A stretch of DNA of 64,000 bases from Bugula neritina (GCA_964035545.1 OZ037765.1:10410698-10474697), one strand, 5' to 3'; shown: positions 1 through 13,130, counted from the stretch's first letter. Translations and numbers: made by a program. The notes: generated from the letters alone by a model not told the origin.

Positions 1-809
1 TCACACTTGGCAAGTGTAAGTGGTTAGAATGAATGAGTGAACTACCCAGCCGAAGAAGTGTGCTAGCTATGACGGGTGTAAAGGCTATAGGTTAAAATTC
101 TCAGTGCCGTAATGATGAGGCAAAGTGGTTAGAAGCTGTCACGATAGCTAACCTCATTAATCACAGCCTAGTTAGTCTTATTGATAGAATATGAAGTAGA
201 AAATATTACAGCTAGTGTAAATAATTTGGTTGTCTTTTTATGTTAATCACAATCAATTAGCCATTAAATTTATAGCAGCACGAGCTTATATTTATATTAA
301 CCAAACAAGCATGCATAAAGTTGCTTCTATTAAACTAAATTTCTTCAAAAGATCTTCCAAAACTATCGGAGTTGTTTACTAGTTTTAAAGGTTTCTACAC
401 TTTTTAAAGAATTTCCAAACTAATGAAATTATTTATCTGAAAAGGAAGTACCTATATAAAACAACTCTTCAAGCTTGCTTTTTAAAACCAGGTGAAGTAT
501 TAAAGAAATTACAATAGTCTAAGCTCTTTCATCGGTTTTATAAAGCATTTTTAAAATTCCCATGAAAACAACTTGCTTGCCATATTGTTTATATCCACTA
601 TTGCCACTATGCCTTAGGTGTTGTCAAACTTATTATTTGCTGCTTCTTACATTTGAACATAAAACTGATTCACAGAGACTAAAAATGCACTTTTTTAGCC
701 AGCTATATCAACGATCCATAAGAATATTTTGCAAAATATTCAATAACTTAGATTTAGGACTTCTGCATGATATAGAATTACCACTCAGGTGGTAGGCTAG
801 GAACGCACA

Positions 810-850
810 ACTGTCTAACTGTCCAGCTTTCTGCTGAACAGTTAGACAGT
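810..850. repeat. Short near-perfect hairpin
   Basis: Arms at 810-822 and 838-850 are exact reverse complements over 13 bases. An inner CAGC/GCTG pair extends the stem after one mismatch, leaving a 5-base loop. At 41 nt it is too short for an ordinary pre-miRNA. It may be the end of a degraded foldback element. Confidence 0.6.
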
Positions 851-2508
851 CTCAAACTCACTGTATACAAAGCTAAAAGGTAAAGTAATTAAGCAAACCT
901 CAAAACAATCCATCAAGAATATAGTCATTACAAGTGACAAGTTATGTGGGCTACGTATTTATGAGGAAAACAGAGGTTCACCAGGTCAAGTTAAAACAAC
1001 AAAGTTTTGAGTTGACATAAGTTCATGAGACGCAATGAGAGGGGAGGGCATGATTTCAGAAATAATTCATTTCCTTTATTGTTTGACTTTTATATGATTG
1101 GAAAGTTCATTTTAATATAATTGAATTCTAGAAAAATAACAAATTAAACCTATTTTTGAGAGGCCAATAGGCAACCAGTAGCAATAACTCCAACTATAGT
1201 AGGGTAACTTAAAAAGACTTTCCTTAGTGAATTAGCATTTTTAGTAGATAACCCTGCTATGAAAATGTTCTTGCTATCCCAAAAATTTAAAAGAGGTCAC
1301 TTATATTTAAATGCTAAAACTTAGTGTAACAGGGGAGGGGGCTTGATAAGTTCCACACATCACTTATTAATTTTCTTCTAGTCCCTTTTTATACATCTCA
1401 TTGACTTTCACTATCTACCAACTTTAGTTTGCTCTGTGGTACTTAAATTTGAAATTGCTTCCTTTTCTAGTACTTATAAATGGTTAGATAATAGTTTATT
1501 TTAAGAGAAATATACAGAAATAAGTACACCCAGCTAAAAGTTTATTATTCTCAACTATCTACAAACCTGCTGGTATAATTGCTCAAAGCTGCACTGTTGT
1601 ACTAACTTGGCAAAAATAAATAAAACTTGTGTAATTGTTCAACCAACTAAGCATAAATATAATAAAATAATCTTCATTATAAAATTTAAATTACTAAAGA
1701 AAAGTTTTAATTAATACAAGGTTTGGGCAAGTTAAATCAAAACATTTTAATTTCTCGGCATCAAATTTAGTTTATACCTGACAGTCAGAGCATAGCATAA
1801 AATCAGTTGTAGATGCACCACCTTAAAGAATCAAACCAACTTGGAATGATAACCCAGTTCAAGTCAAATTCACGAATTTGAGATTGGTTACACTCTATCT
1901 TAGAATGTTTAGCTAAACTCTGGGAGATGGGAGATGGCAATATATATAGTTATAAAATTTAAACTTTTAAATTTGAGCATAAAAAGATAAAATTTAGAAA
2001 GATTAGGTTAAAATTTAAAAGATGATTGTACATTTTTATAAGCTTAAATTTCAGGGCTGTAGCTAACCACAATAAACAGTAAACACTATTTATTATAATG
2101 GCATACTTTAATAAATGCAAATATATATACTAAATAAGTATTTAACAAGGAACTAAAATTGCCATTGTTCTCTTTCACTACAACTTTTTTTATATTGTGT
2201 TAGTAGAGGAGAAACTAATAAATAGGCTAGTCAGCTAGAAATGGCTGTAGAAAAACATTCACCTACATTAAGAAAAACGTGTATTCAAGTTGTTGATTTT
2301 AAATGACATGGGAAGTTGAAATGTAGAGGTAAGACAACTCTATTGCTTCAAATTTAAAATAGCTTCTAAGTGAGTGGTAATCATAATGATGAACAAAGTA
2401 AATACTCATATATTCTCAGACAAGTCATGCAGATTATCTGTGGTAGCAGACAGAACCGGAATATTCTATTGCAGTACATATTCACTGACTTTCCACGAAT
2501 CGATCCCA

Positions 2509-3143
2509 GATCGATCTCGCTGAGATCGTTCCATCAAAGATCGATATGAGAAGTAGGAAAATGTCTGCTTGCTAAAATGTTGTCTGCTAATAAAAGTGAT
2601 AACTTATTGTTGATTGCTAAGCAAAGTATTTAATAATTACGAGAGCCACTTTTTCAGATGCCAAAACTTTGACTTTCAGTACAATGATTAAGAAAACTCA
2701 ATTATAGAAAATTATAGACGGTAGAAGGTACGAAAAATGGGAGCATTTAAATTGAATTTAAGTGACTAGTAAATCTTACTTTCATTAGTTATTTGCTGCG
2801 TGATTTCAAGCCTAACAATCCCGCAAGTTTATGAATATTCTTCAAGACAGCTATTAATTTTATATAAGCTGTGAAGCTAAAAAATTAAGAGTAATTATCT
2901 TAAATTGGCCAAATTACTTTACTCTAAAAGCTTTGCTGCGTATAGTTTATAGCTGGTGTTAATTTCTAGACTGCAACAATTTTGTTCTCTAATTGCAGTA
3001 GCTTTAATCACTCAGATGAGTGAACTAATTATCTTTAAAAAATTTATTCACTCAAGAGGAGGCAACTACGCAAGATCGATCTGACATTGTTATGGAAAAC
3101 CTATCGATCTGAGCACAATTCTTAGATTGATCTCGGTGAGATC
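2509..3143. repeat. Pair of GATCGATCTCG-like direct repeats
   Basis: A near-palindromic core at 2509-2527 recurs in the same orientation at 3125-3143 with two changes. Both copies are followed by similar bases, and further GATCGATC words lie at about 3075 and 3103. The pair could be the two ends of a small degraded element of about 0.6 kb. Confidence 0.4.
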
Positions 3144-4042
3144 TATCCATGAAAAGCCAGTGATCGAATATGGCTTAGCTGTCCAATTAACAATACAAAC
3201 ACACTTTATTGCACTCTAATGTACCACATCTTGTTATTTTTAGCTGTTTACGTTGGGTGAAAAAGTGCTAAAATGTCCAGCTGAAATTCTATAGAGCAAT
3301 TTCCCTTAGTGTATCTATATGGCTGCTTGCAAGTTGACTTTACAACAACCAATTACTTATATTTATTAATAGTTCAGCAGTGCAGCACAAACCAATTTTA
3401 ATGATTTTAAGAACTCTAATTTTAAAGAATGACCTGTTTCCAAGCTGCAAAATGCAGAACGACAGTTTTTTCAAAGGAATTGATTTCGATTTTTCTTGAT
3501 GCAACTGTTTCCAAACATCAATAAAAAATCCATTCTTGGCAAAGTAGTGATACGCACAACTTGTAGTAACTATTTGTTATTTCACTTATATATTTACTGT
3601 TGTGCATATAATATGTCTGTTTACATAAACAGGCAAGCATGTTAATTATTGGTTATTCTTATTTTCAGACCCCACTGGTGCAATCTGGTTGAATCAAAAT
3701 ACATTTATAAATAAACAATAATCAACAACTTGTGCAGGTGCTTTGCTATTAGCATAAACTTAGCAATGAATTGCTATATTTCTAGTTTCATAAATAGTTA
3801 GTATTTCTTATTTATTTCCTAAATTTCTATTTAGACCAACCAATATTTAAATCTTGTGAAAGTTTGTGATTGCTTTGCTACTGCTTGTTGAACAATAAAC
3901 TTGAGCTAAAGATTAACCCAGAATGAGTATAACTAAGACTACAATTAGAAATACACTATTCCTGAAAAGATAAATGACTACATTGACATAACTTTCTTAT
4001 TTTTCAAATTGTACTAGTCTAATAAGAAACATTTCTACTTAC

Positions 4043-6607
4043 CATCAAAGTACCAGTATGTTCTATTTTCTGAGTCTTGTCCAACATTTATAATTGTCTA
4101 AAATAAAACAGATTTACAGCTGTAACTATGCGTGGTGAGATACAGTCAAGAGACTCATATACTACAGGTCTCAGGTACCAAATCATCTTATAGTGTAGTG
4201 TAGTATAGCGATAGCAATACTTTATAGGATATAGAATCTAGAGTCCAGACTAATGCTTCTTTTGTGAAAAGTAACCCCATCTATTCCCCAAAACTAACTC
4301 AAATTGTTGCACGATATATAAAAATAGATTGGACAACTTCAAATTATGAAAGACAAGGTTTGCATGAATGAATTATTGACTTTTACGTAATTATCCCCCA
4401 GCCAAATAATTACAAATATGCACATATAATATTACTAGGACTCCTAGTAGTATTATATGACATATAATATTACTAGGACTCCTAGTAATATTATATGACA
4501 TAATATTACTAGGACTGCATTAGGAGAACAGACATGGAATATATAATTTTATAACTGGTTAGAGTTGAACCTACAGGATCCAGTTGGCTGTCTCCACCAA
4601 ACTCCTCATTCAGCATCTCATCTATGTCATTCTTCTTCTCTTTTGTTTGGTCAGCCAACCATTTTAGTATTCTTAGCTAAATGAGAAATAATCCCATTAC
4701 AGGTTGCATAACCACCATAAGGTCAACTAATGCACCCAAATGCGAATATCTTAATTTCAATGAAGATGTGTACACAAAAGATTAAAATTTAGGGGTGTAA
4801 AAACATTTTAGTGCAATGAAAGATGATTCCCACACTTTAGATAAAGAAAATATACTTAAATCAACATTACAATTACATTATGCTATGGCCTAAAGCCAAA
4901 CACAGCACAACTATGGTAGATTTGGTGGGGGACGGATCATTATTCCGAAGGCCCATTGCTCCGAAGGTTCATTAGTCCAAAAATATTTGCCCAGTACAAG
5001 TTGTTATGCAAATTACATCATAATATATTATTACGATAGAAGTAAAATAGCTTTTAAAATTGATGCTATTGCACAGCTTTTTTTATAATTAGACTCTACT
5101 ACGAATGTTAATTTATAAATAAAGCTTTCTTCGCCATCTTTGCATGCATATATATACTGAGCTTAATGCAATTTGGAATTTATGCTCTACCGCAATGCAA
5201 AAAACAAAAGCTCTAAAGTAGAAATAAAGCATTAGCAAATAATTGTTCAAGTAAGAACATTATACGTTTCTTTTTTGACCAATTACAATACAATACATAT
5301 AGGCTTACAAAACAAAAGCAATAAGAGTTTTATATTTTAATAAACAATCACATTAGGAGCGATGGACCTTCGGACTAATGGGTCTCCGGAATATTGACTA
5401 GTCACCGATTTAGTGACACTCCAGATGTGGCTGGCAAGTTATGATGATAGCAGTCTGCTTGAGATAGTCTCGTCAGCAGAGCAAGAGAATCTCCAGATAT
5501 TAAATGTGATGTTAATAAACTATCTCATTAAACAACTGGCAGGTCAGCAGCTTCATTCATACATTTTTATACAAGAACGTTTAGACTGGAGGAAAAACTC
5601 ATCTATTAAAGTAGCATGTTGCCTAAAGATAAAATGTTACTAACAAGGTCAAGGTAAAAAGTGCCATAAGGAATTATTTCTAAAAATAGATTTTAGTACC
5701 CTATCAGGCCCGGTGACTGAGATGAAATCTTGTTTGACAAGTTGAGAGATTTCTGATTTGTTTTCTTCTGTGTAAGATCTTAAATGCTTTTCACAGTTAT
5801 CAATCCTACAACATATAAAATGCCCAAGTAGCTGCATAAAAACTATAGTAGTGACTAGATTGGATAGGGAAATTGAACTTGCATATGTTTTTATTACAAC
5901 ATGACATGCAAAAAGATATAGCCCCATGGATTATAAAATTCTAATTTCCAATTGCTTTCAACAGCAGCTTTGTGCAACCTTGAAAAGTTGACCATCATTA
6001 TATTTTTAAAATAAATTTATGTCCCATAGATTGGTCACGAGAATTTTTACAAACTGCAAATTGATGTTCAAATATTGTGCTTCTGAAACTGCACACAGCG
6101 TTTTTGCTCTCATTCAATAAGTTAAAAGTATAAAATACAAACCAAATAGATATCAAAAACTATTGATTGAGCCATGTAGCGAATCACTTAATGTTATTAC
6201 ACTTACCTAATTTCAGTATTATTTTTGATGTGGCGCAAAAGACGGCTCACAATGTCTTGGAAGAGCTTTGACTTCCCATCACATATGCAAATTTCAAAAC
6301 TCTAAAACAACCAAAATAACTGAAATAAAACTCTTCTGGTTATATGCAATACACAAACAACATCAAGAATAGCATATAAGTCACTTCCAATGAATAATGT
6401 ATTAACAGATGTCTTGTAGCTTTTGAGTTCCAACATGCAGTAGGGAAATGCAGATACAGAGTCTTCAAATGTTCACAGGGAAAACACTAAGACATGGAGC
6501 AGTTCAAATACCCTTATTTCAACGTTGGGAAACTTCATCAAGGCCCGTTTGTTGTTAACAAAATGTGCCACATAAGGCAGCTCATGCATGTGTCTCACAT
6601 CTTCCAT
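4043..6607 (-). CDS. CECR2: CECR2-like DDT-domain chromatin remodelling protein, N-terminal part
   Basis: Five minus-strand exons join without frame breaks: 6607-6512, 6301-6207, 5805-5700, 4676-4575 and 4097-4043 (phases 0, 2, 0, 0, 1). The product (about 147 residues so far) resembles the N-terminus of vertebrate CECR2: ELPYVAHF matches its EVPAIAHF, FPNVEIRSFEI its LPDFEIEELE, and RTYWYFDG its ALYWYFYGT. This is the DDT/WHIM-type region. CECR2 pairs with the ISWI ATPase SNF2L in the nuclear CERF remodelling complex and has a C-terminal bromodomain, which would lie left of this window. The first codon shown is an ATG directly after a TTTTAG acceptor, so either a 5'UTR intron precedes it or a short coding exon upstream is missing. 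The neighbour LRRC72-like gene is divergent. RSF1 or another DDT protein is the main alternative. Confidence 0.75.
4423..4516. repeat. Tandemly duplicated palindrome
   Basis: Two adjacent 37-38 base units (4423-4459 and 4461-4498) are each nearly perfect palindromes centred on an AGGACTCCT core. The start of a third copy runs to about 4516. It lies inside a CECR2-like intron. The second unit is the more perfect, the first having one mismatched pair. Confidence 0.75.
4917..5412. mobile_element. MITE-like foldback element with ~60-bp inverted ends
   Basis: The left end (4919-4981) and right end (about 5355-5412) are imperfect inverted copies. Each carries two spaced CCGAAGG/TCCGAAGGT words separated by CCATT. 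The roughly 370-base AT-rich interior has no open frame. It sits in an intron of the CECR2-like gene. Target-site duplications were not clear by eye. Confidence 0.65.
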
Positions 6608-7439
6608 CTAAAATAAATAAATGAATATAGAAATAAATAAAATATACATACTCATTTATTTATTTATACATTATATATCAAAAGACATATACAACGGGTA
6701 AAATCAATTTGAATTATTCTTTTCAAAACACGGGCATGGTACATGTAACATAATACTCATATTTTAAAACTTACCATGTGAATATTCAATAACTTTTTGG
6801 TTTGCTAGAAGTTATTACCATTCAAACATATCAGAGAGCTAGCCATCATGCGTCATTCCACGCAGGATTGCCTTGTAACTAAAACTATATAGAATTAGTA
6901 TATCTTATGAGAATGTCACCAACACCAGAAACTAGATAGTCGTTGCTACTTTTTTATTCAGTGGTATTTCATCTTCATTCCATTTTGAAATTAGAGTTAT
7001 CTGCTCATATGCTATTGCTATGAGGCATATGCAAAAGAGTTATCCCAAATTTTTCCAGCAGATATTTGTAGCAACAAAAACAAAGTATTTTAAACACCAA
7101 CTAAAAACCTATGCTAAGCAAAAATCAACATCCTTGCATCTAACAAATTGCAATGCCCTTGCAATTTAATTACTGCAAGCAGCAATATCATCATAAAGAA
7201 CTATTATTAAATACTTCAAGTCAACATTATGATTTATATTAAAGTGAAAAAATTTCGCCTTCAAGTTTAACTTCAACAGAGGTCCGATTCCTCTCTAGCA
7301 GCAATTCAACTGGCAGAGGTGAGTGCCTATGTATACCTGCTACCAGATTAATTTAACCAGTCAGCATTTATTGATTGTTATTGTATTAGTTTCTTTACTA
7401 CATAGTACATTTATCTGATATATCTAACTGTATACAAGC

Positions 7440-8200
7440 AACTGTAAATATTTTAATTTACAATATTTACTTATCAAATTCAATATAATTAAAATGATAA
7501 TTATCATTATGATATTTAATATTAATATAAGATCATAATGATAATGCTAATAATAATATAAATATCATTTAATTTTAATAAAATTATTCTTAATTATAAT
7601 TGCAATCATTAATCATTATGATTATCAGTATCAACAAGAAAATCAACATCAACATGGCTATGGTGATTGATATTAATGAAATGATGTTTATATTATCAAT
7701 ATGATTGAATATGAATAATGAACTTGAAATGAAGTGAATATCAATATGAATATGACAATATGAATATTGAATATCAGAATATGAATTTCAATACTAATTC
7801 AGTCTAATGCAATACTAATACTTATACTAATAGTAATACTAATACTTATACTAATACTAATAGTCAATAATATTATTATTAATATAAAAATAAATATCAT
7901 CTGCATCAAATTCAATATGAATATGAGAATACTATTATTATAACTATAACTATAAGTATTACTATTAGTAGTATTACAGTATTACTCACTATTACTGTAT
8001 TAGTATTAGTATTACTATTAGTATAACTATAGCCTATAACGATAAGTATAAGATTAAGTATAACTATAAGTATAAGTATAAGACTAAGTATTACTATTAC
8101 CGTATTAGCATTACTATTACTATACTATAGTAATACTATTAGTATTAGTATTACTATTACTATTACTATTAGTATTACTATTAGTATTACTACCAGTAAA
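7440..8200. repeat. Degenerate AT-rich simple-sequence tract
   Basis: About 750 bases consist almost entirely of short-period words (ATAATGAT, ATATGA, TACTAA and TAGTAT types) that drift into one another. The TACTAA run on one side and TAGTAT run on the other are near reverse complements, so the tract could fold on itself. No coding signal was seen. The rest of 6608-7440 shows nothing recognisable apart from ordinary AT-rich DNA. Confidence 0.7.
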
Positions 8201-8369
8201 GATAATCATCAATGCGGGGAAAGTTGCGACTTTCACAATCTAAAAAATTAATTAGAGTTTCGAAATTCTAATGTATGTTTACCTGTCCTGTCCGGTTCAG
8301 TTTTCAAGGCTCAATTAATATTAAATCTATCCTATTAGTATTAGGTTTAACTTCAGTTTTAACTAATAA

Positions 8370-8700
8370 CAAAATTGGAAACCACTGGTCAACTCGGCCT
8401 TGAAAGTCACGTGACCACTAATTGAATCTGTTCTTTTAATGAAATGAGCTATGATTGGATAACTCAATGCTTTGTCCAATCATTACCATTTAATATGAAC
8501 GAATCAAGTGGTGATTTAATCATATAGAGTTATCTACCTTAGTTTCATTCTCGCAACTCAAAGAAAAATTGCGTATTTCCAAAAGATCAATAGCAAAATT
8601 AGAGGAGATAACTCTTAGTTGCTAAAAAGTTTCGTAAAGCCGCAACCGATGGAGGTGTTTTCTGCAATGACTGATTTGCACTCCGACCATTGAATTATAA
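8370..8700. promoter_or_regulatory. Candidate bidirectional promoter (CACGTG palindrome and CCAAT boxes)
   Basis: The stretch lies between the divergent CECR2-like (minus) and LRRC72-like (plus) genes. GTCACGTGAC at 8406-8415 is a perfect 10-bp E-box palindrome of the USF/TFE/MYC type. An inverted CCAAT box lies in GATTGGAT at 8453-8460 and a direct CCAAT at 8476-8480, in opposite orientations as often seen in shared promoters. Base composition is more balanced here than in flanking DNA. Transcription starts cannot be fixed from sequence. Confidence 0.5.
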
Positions 8701-8870
8701 CTTTTAGTTCAGTGACTCCGACAATTAATTGTTGAAAAGGTTGTTGAGAAAAATTATTTTAAATTAATTTTGTAATTATTTTATTTATTACACACATTTT
8801 TATTGTTAACTTTCATCTCAATACTTGATAAACGCAGATACCCTTTATTCAACTCACTAGCAACCAAAAG

Positions 8871-11800
8871 ATGGCTGACGGTCACAATATTAATTGGAGG
8901 GAAATTTGCGATAAGGTAAAAAATCATTTTATTTTGAGGTATTGCGTATGCTTATAAACATGAACATAAAATTGATTGTTAGCTAATTATATTTATGTAA
9001 GCCAGTAAGTCAAATTGCAATGAACACCAAGATAAGCAAGTTTTTGATATTTCATTATTTGGATTCATATTCATATTGATATTCATATTCATATTGGTCA
9101 TTGGATTGGATTTGGTGTTGTTATGCAGTTATACTTATTATTATACTTATACTTATTGCAATTGATTAAATTAATGTGTTATTTGATTTGAAATATAATT
9201 TATTAATATAAAATAAGAAATATTTAAATATTTACTCAACTTTTACCCATTGGCGGCCCTCAAAGTCATTGGCGGCCATTGGGTACCAGCAGTATGATTA
9301 GGATTATTATGAAATGTATTGCACATCATGATCATCATTATGACTAATTTCAATGTGAATATGATATAATTGTTTTGATGCTCATTTTGAGGGTGTTTGT
9401 TGTCAAGTTTTCCGCATGCCTCAAAGTATGCAAAATTCAAAGCACTAAAACTTACAGCATCTGACAGCAATGATGACTACTTATGATTCTATATGTTTAG
9501 CCAATGAAAAAGTGTATATTTTATTGATAGATCATTGGATAGTTATTCATAAGTCATAAGATACTTATAATTGTATAGTAAAAAAGTGCATGTGAATGTA
9601 ATTATCTTCTTTTTTACCACTAGCTCAATTACAGCTCATTATTTAGTAACAAATTTATCTACATGAATACTACTCTTGTATTTTTTAATAATATATATTT
9701 ATTTTTAGGATATAAAAAAGCAAAAAAGTAATAAAAATGTTAAACGAGACCTTGATGTGATAGAAATATGTCTTAACGAAAGGTGGGTTCAACTTTACAT
9801 AACATTTAAACAGTTTAAAAACTTATAAGGTGCTTAAAGCTAGTTCCATGCAGTAGTTGTCTATATACAAATATCAAATTTCTTACATTATTCATAACAC
9901 ATCTTGTGCACATGCACATCTTTACGAATATAAAAAACTATATTTAGGTATATTACATATGGTTATTTTATTATCTAATTATGACTTTTGTTAGAGCACC
10001 ACAAAACTATAAAAGATTAGATCAGTTGCCTATCATACTGACATTCTGTGCAGTACACATGTTATATACATTCAAATATTATGGCGAGCTCACCAGATAT
10101 AGCTTCTTTATTCGGTTACTTGAGTCCAATTCTCATTAAGGTCGATTTTTCAATAATAATGTAGCGTAGTATACTACTAGCATATTATTGTTTTTTTCGG
10201 TTTGTACAACAGATGTCAGTTGTAAATTTGTCAAAAGCTTAGGTATCTATAGGCATTTGAGCTAGATCTAGAAAGTTACAGTTTATATGCAATATTCCAC
10301 ATATCTGATGTGTATGTACAATAATATATTTTGTAGAAAATTGGAGAGTGTATGCAACTTCAAGCAGTACCCGAATCTCAAGTATCTGTGGCTTTCAAAT
10401 AACAGAGTGGGTTTTCAAAGCATAATTTTATGATGAAAATATAAAATAAAAGTTTTATTTTTACTTAGAATATTTTATTTGAAAACCTAGAAAATATTTT
10501 TACTATGGTTATTCCGATAATAAGAGCTATTCATTAGTTTTAACATAAAATATACTAAGTAAGCATGATGCTTCTAGTTTATATTTTTATTAAATATTTT
10601 TACTGATATTATAAAACTGTAAGTAACTTGAAGTTTTATGTGTTTACCGCTAAAATTACCAAAAATTCTTGTATAAGCTAGTTTGTTTTCCTCTGATATA
10701 TGTTTTTTTATATAAATTCTAATAATATGTTTTTGACTTACAGCTGAGGCATATTGATTGCTTGGGTTTTAATTTTCGAATAACAGAGCTGCACTTACAG
10801 TATAATTTTCTCAAAGATATAACTGGAGCTTTGAGTCACCTTACACAGATAGAGGTGCTCATGCTTCAAGGCAATCAACTCACAAATCTGGAGAAGGTTA
10901 TTAAAGAATTCAGACGAATGCAGAACTTACAAATTCTCAGTAAGTTCAATTTAGTATATATTAGCATTCACTGCATGTATATGTGTATAATCATAACGGT
11001 TATGATAAAAATAATAAACATTAATCATGAAAAATTCCAGCTGTATTTACTACTACTGATAAGAACAGAACTTTAAAAAAATTGTTTGCTACACACACTT
11101 CCTAATAATTAATCGTTCGAAAAAGCTTTACCATCGCTAGATTAGTAATTAAGTATACTTGAACGTACAAGAAATTGGCTCAAATGAGTTATACTGTGCT
11201 TTAATGAAAAAATAAGTGTTTTTAAACATATGTACTTAAATGTACTAGAGCAGCAAATAATTACATATATGATTTTTAATATCTACCCTAAGATTGTACA
11301 AATATTTTATTATGCTGTTATACATACTCAACATACAGTTATAGCCTAAATGTATTGTATAAGTTGAAAATATTTATTGAATTTTAGACATGTTTGACAA
11401 CCCTTTAGCTCAAGAGAAAGATTACAGACATTATACAATCTACCATATTCCAAGTGTCGCAATATTGGATAGAAAAGGTAACGTACTGCCATTCTAAGAA
11501 CCCTAAAACCATATTCGCTTAACATATTATAATAAAGGTGGTAGTCAGATAAGTTGCTAAGGAACATGTACACTTGTATGTACAAACACACTCTACAACG
11601 AAGGTTTCGAGTCATACCACACTATTCTTTATCTATTTTTCAGATTATTCTATTACTTCTAATTTTCATTTTACGTCTTATAAAAGCAACTGCTTCAAGT
11701 TGTTATATAGGGTTAATATCTCCTTATGTAGTTTTTCTCTCAGGATATTTATTCTGCAATCACACTCTACCTCTGTTGTTATCTTATTGCCTTGTCCTAA

Positions 11801-13130
11801 TTTGCATCTTTTTTAAAAATTGTTTCTTCAAATTTTGTCAGCTTGCACAAATGAAATCTTCCACCTGGTTTACAGTTTTATCTCAAATCTCTTGATTTTT
11901 ATCTACTCTATAATTCCACCCATGTTGGCATGTTGGTTTACTTTTTTCACCAAATACTCCTCGTAGTGCATTTTTCTGCTTCTTGAATTTTATATCTGCT
12001 TTCTTTCTGGTGCGAGAATCTAGAAAAAATTTGATGCTATTCACAAGAGCCTTTTTCAAGATGCGTTACATTTGAGATCGTTGAGAAAAGCTGAAGATTG
12101 GATCCTGGCAACAGCCATGCGTCACTGGAATATTTGTTGTTCTTCCACGAGTTTGCTGCCATTGTGCACCTGTTCTGTGCTGTACTCACAAAATGTCTGG
12201 GTTGTGTTTCTTACCGATAATGACAGTCTAGTCTATACTGTTGTTGATTTCTTCTTGTCGGTATTTAATACAGAAGTTCAAAGTAAAGAACGAAGTGTTG
12301 CCAAAAAAGTTTATGACCAGAAAAATGAAATGGTCTGTGAGACGATAGCGTTTTTAAGGAGGTCCCAAGGTCCACCCGATCTGTACTACAGAAGGAATCA
12401 TGATCTGAAATTGACCACAGCGGTTTCACCTACTCAGCTTTTTCAAATGCAAAGGTCTAGTTTCAACTATATTACCTTTAGTAATTCATGTTAATTAATT
12501 TATACTGCTTATGCTTTATGAGGTATGAATTTTGTGTAGTAGTGATATATGCACTAAACATTTGCAAGTGATAGATGTTGGAGTGTTTTGTGACAAACAT
12601 ACTGCTATACATTATCACTGTTTTTGATGTTGAATGCCGTTGGTCAAAATTATGTATTAGAAAGCAAGCATATTTCTTCAAAAATGCTTTTTAAGTTCCT
12701 TTGAATATGCAATGTTTTACAAGCAAAAGGTTTCATATATATCAAAAAAACACTGTTTTTTTAATCCGTCTTTCATCACACGTTTATTTTTATGACAAAC
12801 AGCAGCTTTAATGTTTTTCTGTAAAAATACCTTTTTAAGTAATTACATTAATATCCGACTCCAAAATGAGTACATTCAGAAACAGGAGAAAACAACTCTT
12901 TTTTTATCAGCAAAATTACAGTGAAGCTTTGGAAATTTTACTACCTGGAAATATACTTTTATAGGCCAACTACAGTGGAGCTTGAAACAGCATTCAATAG
13001 TCGTGTTCAAACCAAAGCTCTGTGGACATACAATTACCTTGATTGGTCACAGATACCTTCACCTCATGAGAGACGGATTAACAGAGAGTTGCAAGTTGAA
13101 CCAGAAGTGTTGTCTGTTGCTTTCAAGTAG
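8871..13130 (+). CDS. LRRC72: LRRC72-like leucine-rich repeat protein
   Basis: Seven exons (8871-8915, 9709-9782, 10337-10406, 10744-10939, 11388-11477, 12274-12454, 12965-13130) have GT/AG borders and give a single frame of 273 residues ending in TAG. Leucine-rich repeats run from about residue 45 to 130 (LKYLWLSNN, ITELHLQYNFL, IEVLMLQGNQLTNL). They are followed by an LRR cap, NPLAQEKDYRHYTIYHIPSV, ending at LDRK. This LRR-plus-cap layout and total length fit LRRC72, a small, poorly characterised vertebrate family. LRRs act as protein-binding scaffolds, and similar short LRR proteins are often axonemal, but that role is inference. The last two exons give a polar tail without motifs I know. 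The start is the first ATG, MADGHNINW, just before a good donor. Another short LRRC family is possible. Confidence 0.75.
9057..9100. repeat. TTCATA hexamer microsatellite
   Basis: Imperfect tandem copies of TTCATA/TTGATA lie in the first intron of the LRRC72-like gene. Their complement (ATATGA words) dominates parts of the tract at 7680-7790. Confidence 0.6.

Larger units (their letters stand above)
1..4042. other. Non-coding stretch, probably CECR2-like intron
   Basis: No exon with good splice borders was seen on either strand. The minus-strand gene to the right breaks off in phase 1 at 4043, so its next exon must lie left of the window and this stretch is best read as part of a large intron. 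It holds a short hairpin at 810-850 and two GATCGATC-rich copies near 2509 and 3125, listed separately. Confidence 0.5.

Noticed and set aside
5413-5643. Plus-strand open frame beginning with a GTG/ATG near 5413 (MWLASYDDSS...)
   Set aside because: It directly abuts the MITE-like element inside an intron of the minus-strand CECR2-like gene and has no convincing partner exon. I could not support it as a gene.
7260-7330. tRNA-like GGTCCGATTCC word
   Set aside because: No cloverleaf arms or acceptor stem could be paired around it.
11554-11895. Overlapping plus-strand frames in the intron between LRRC72-like exons 5 and 6
   Set aside because: Phe/Leu/Ser-rich frames in pyrimidine-rich intron sequence. 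The flanking exons join in phase without them.
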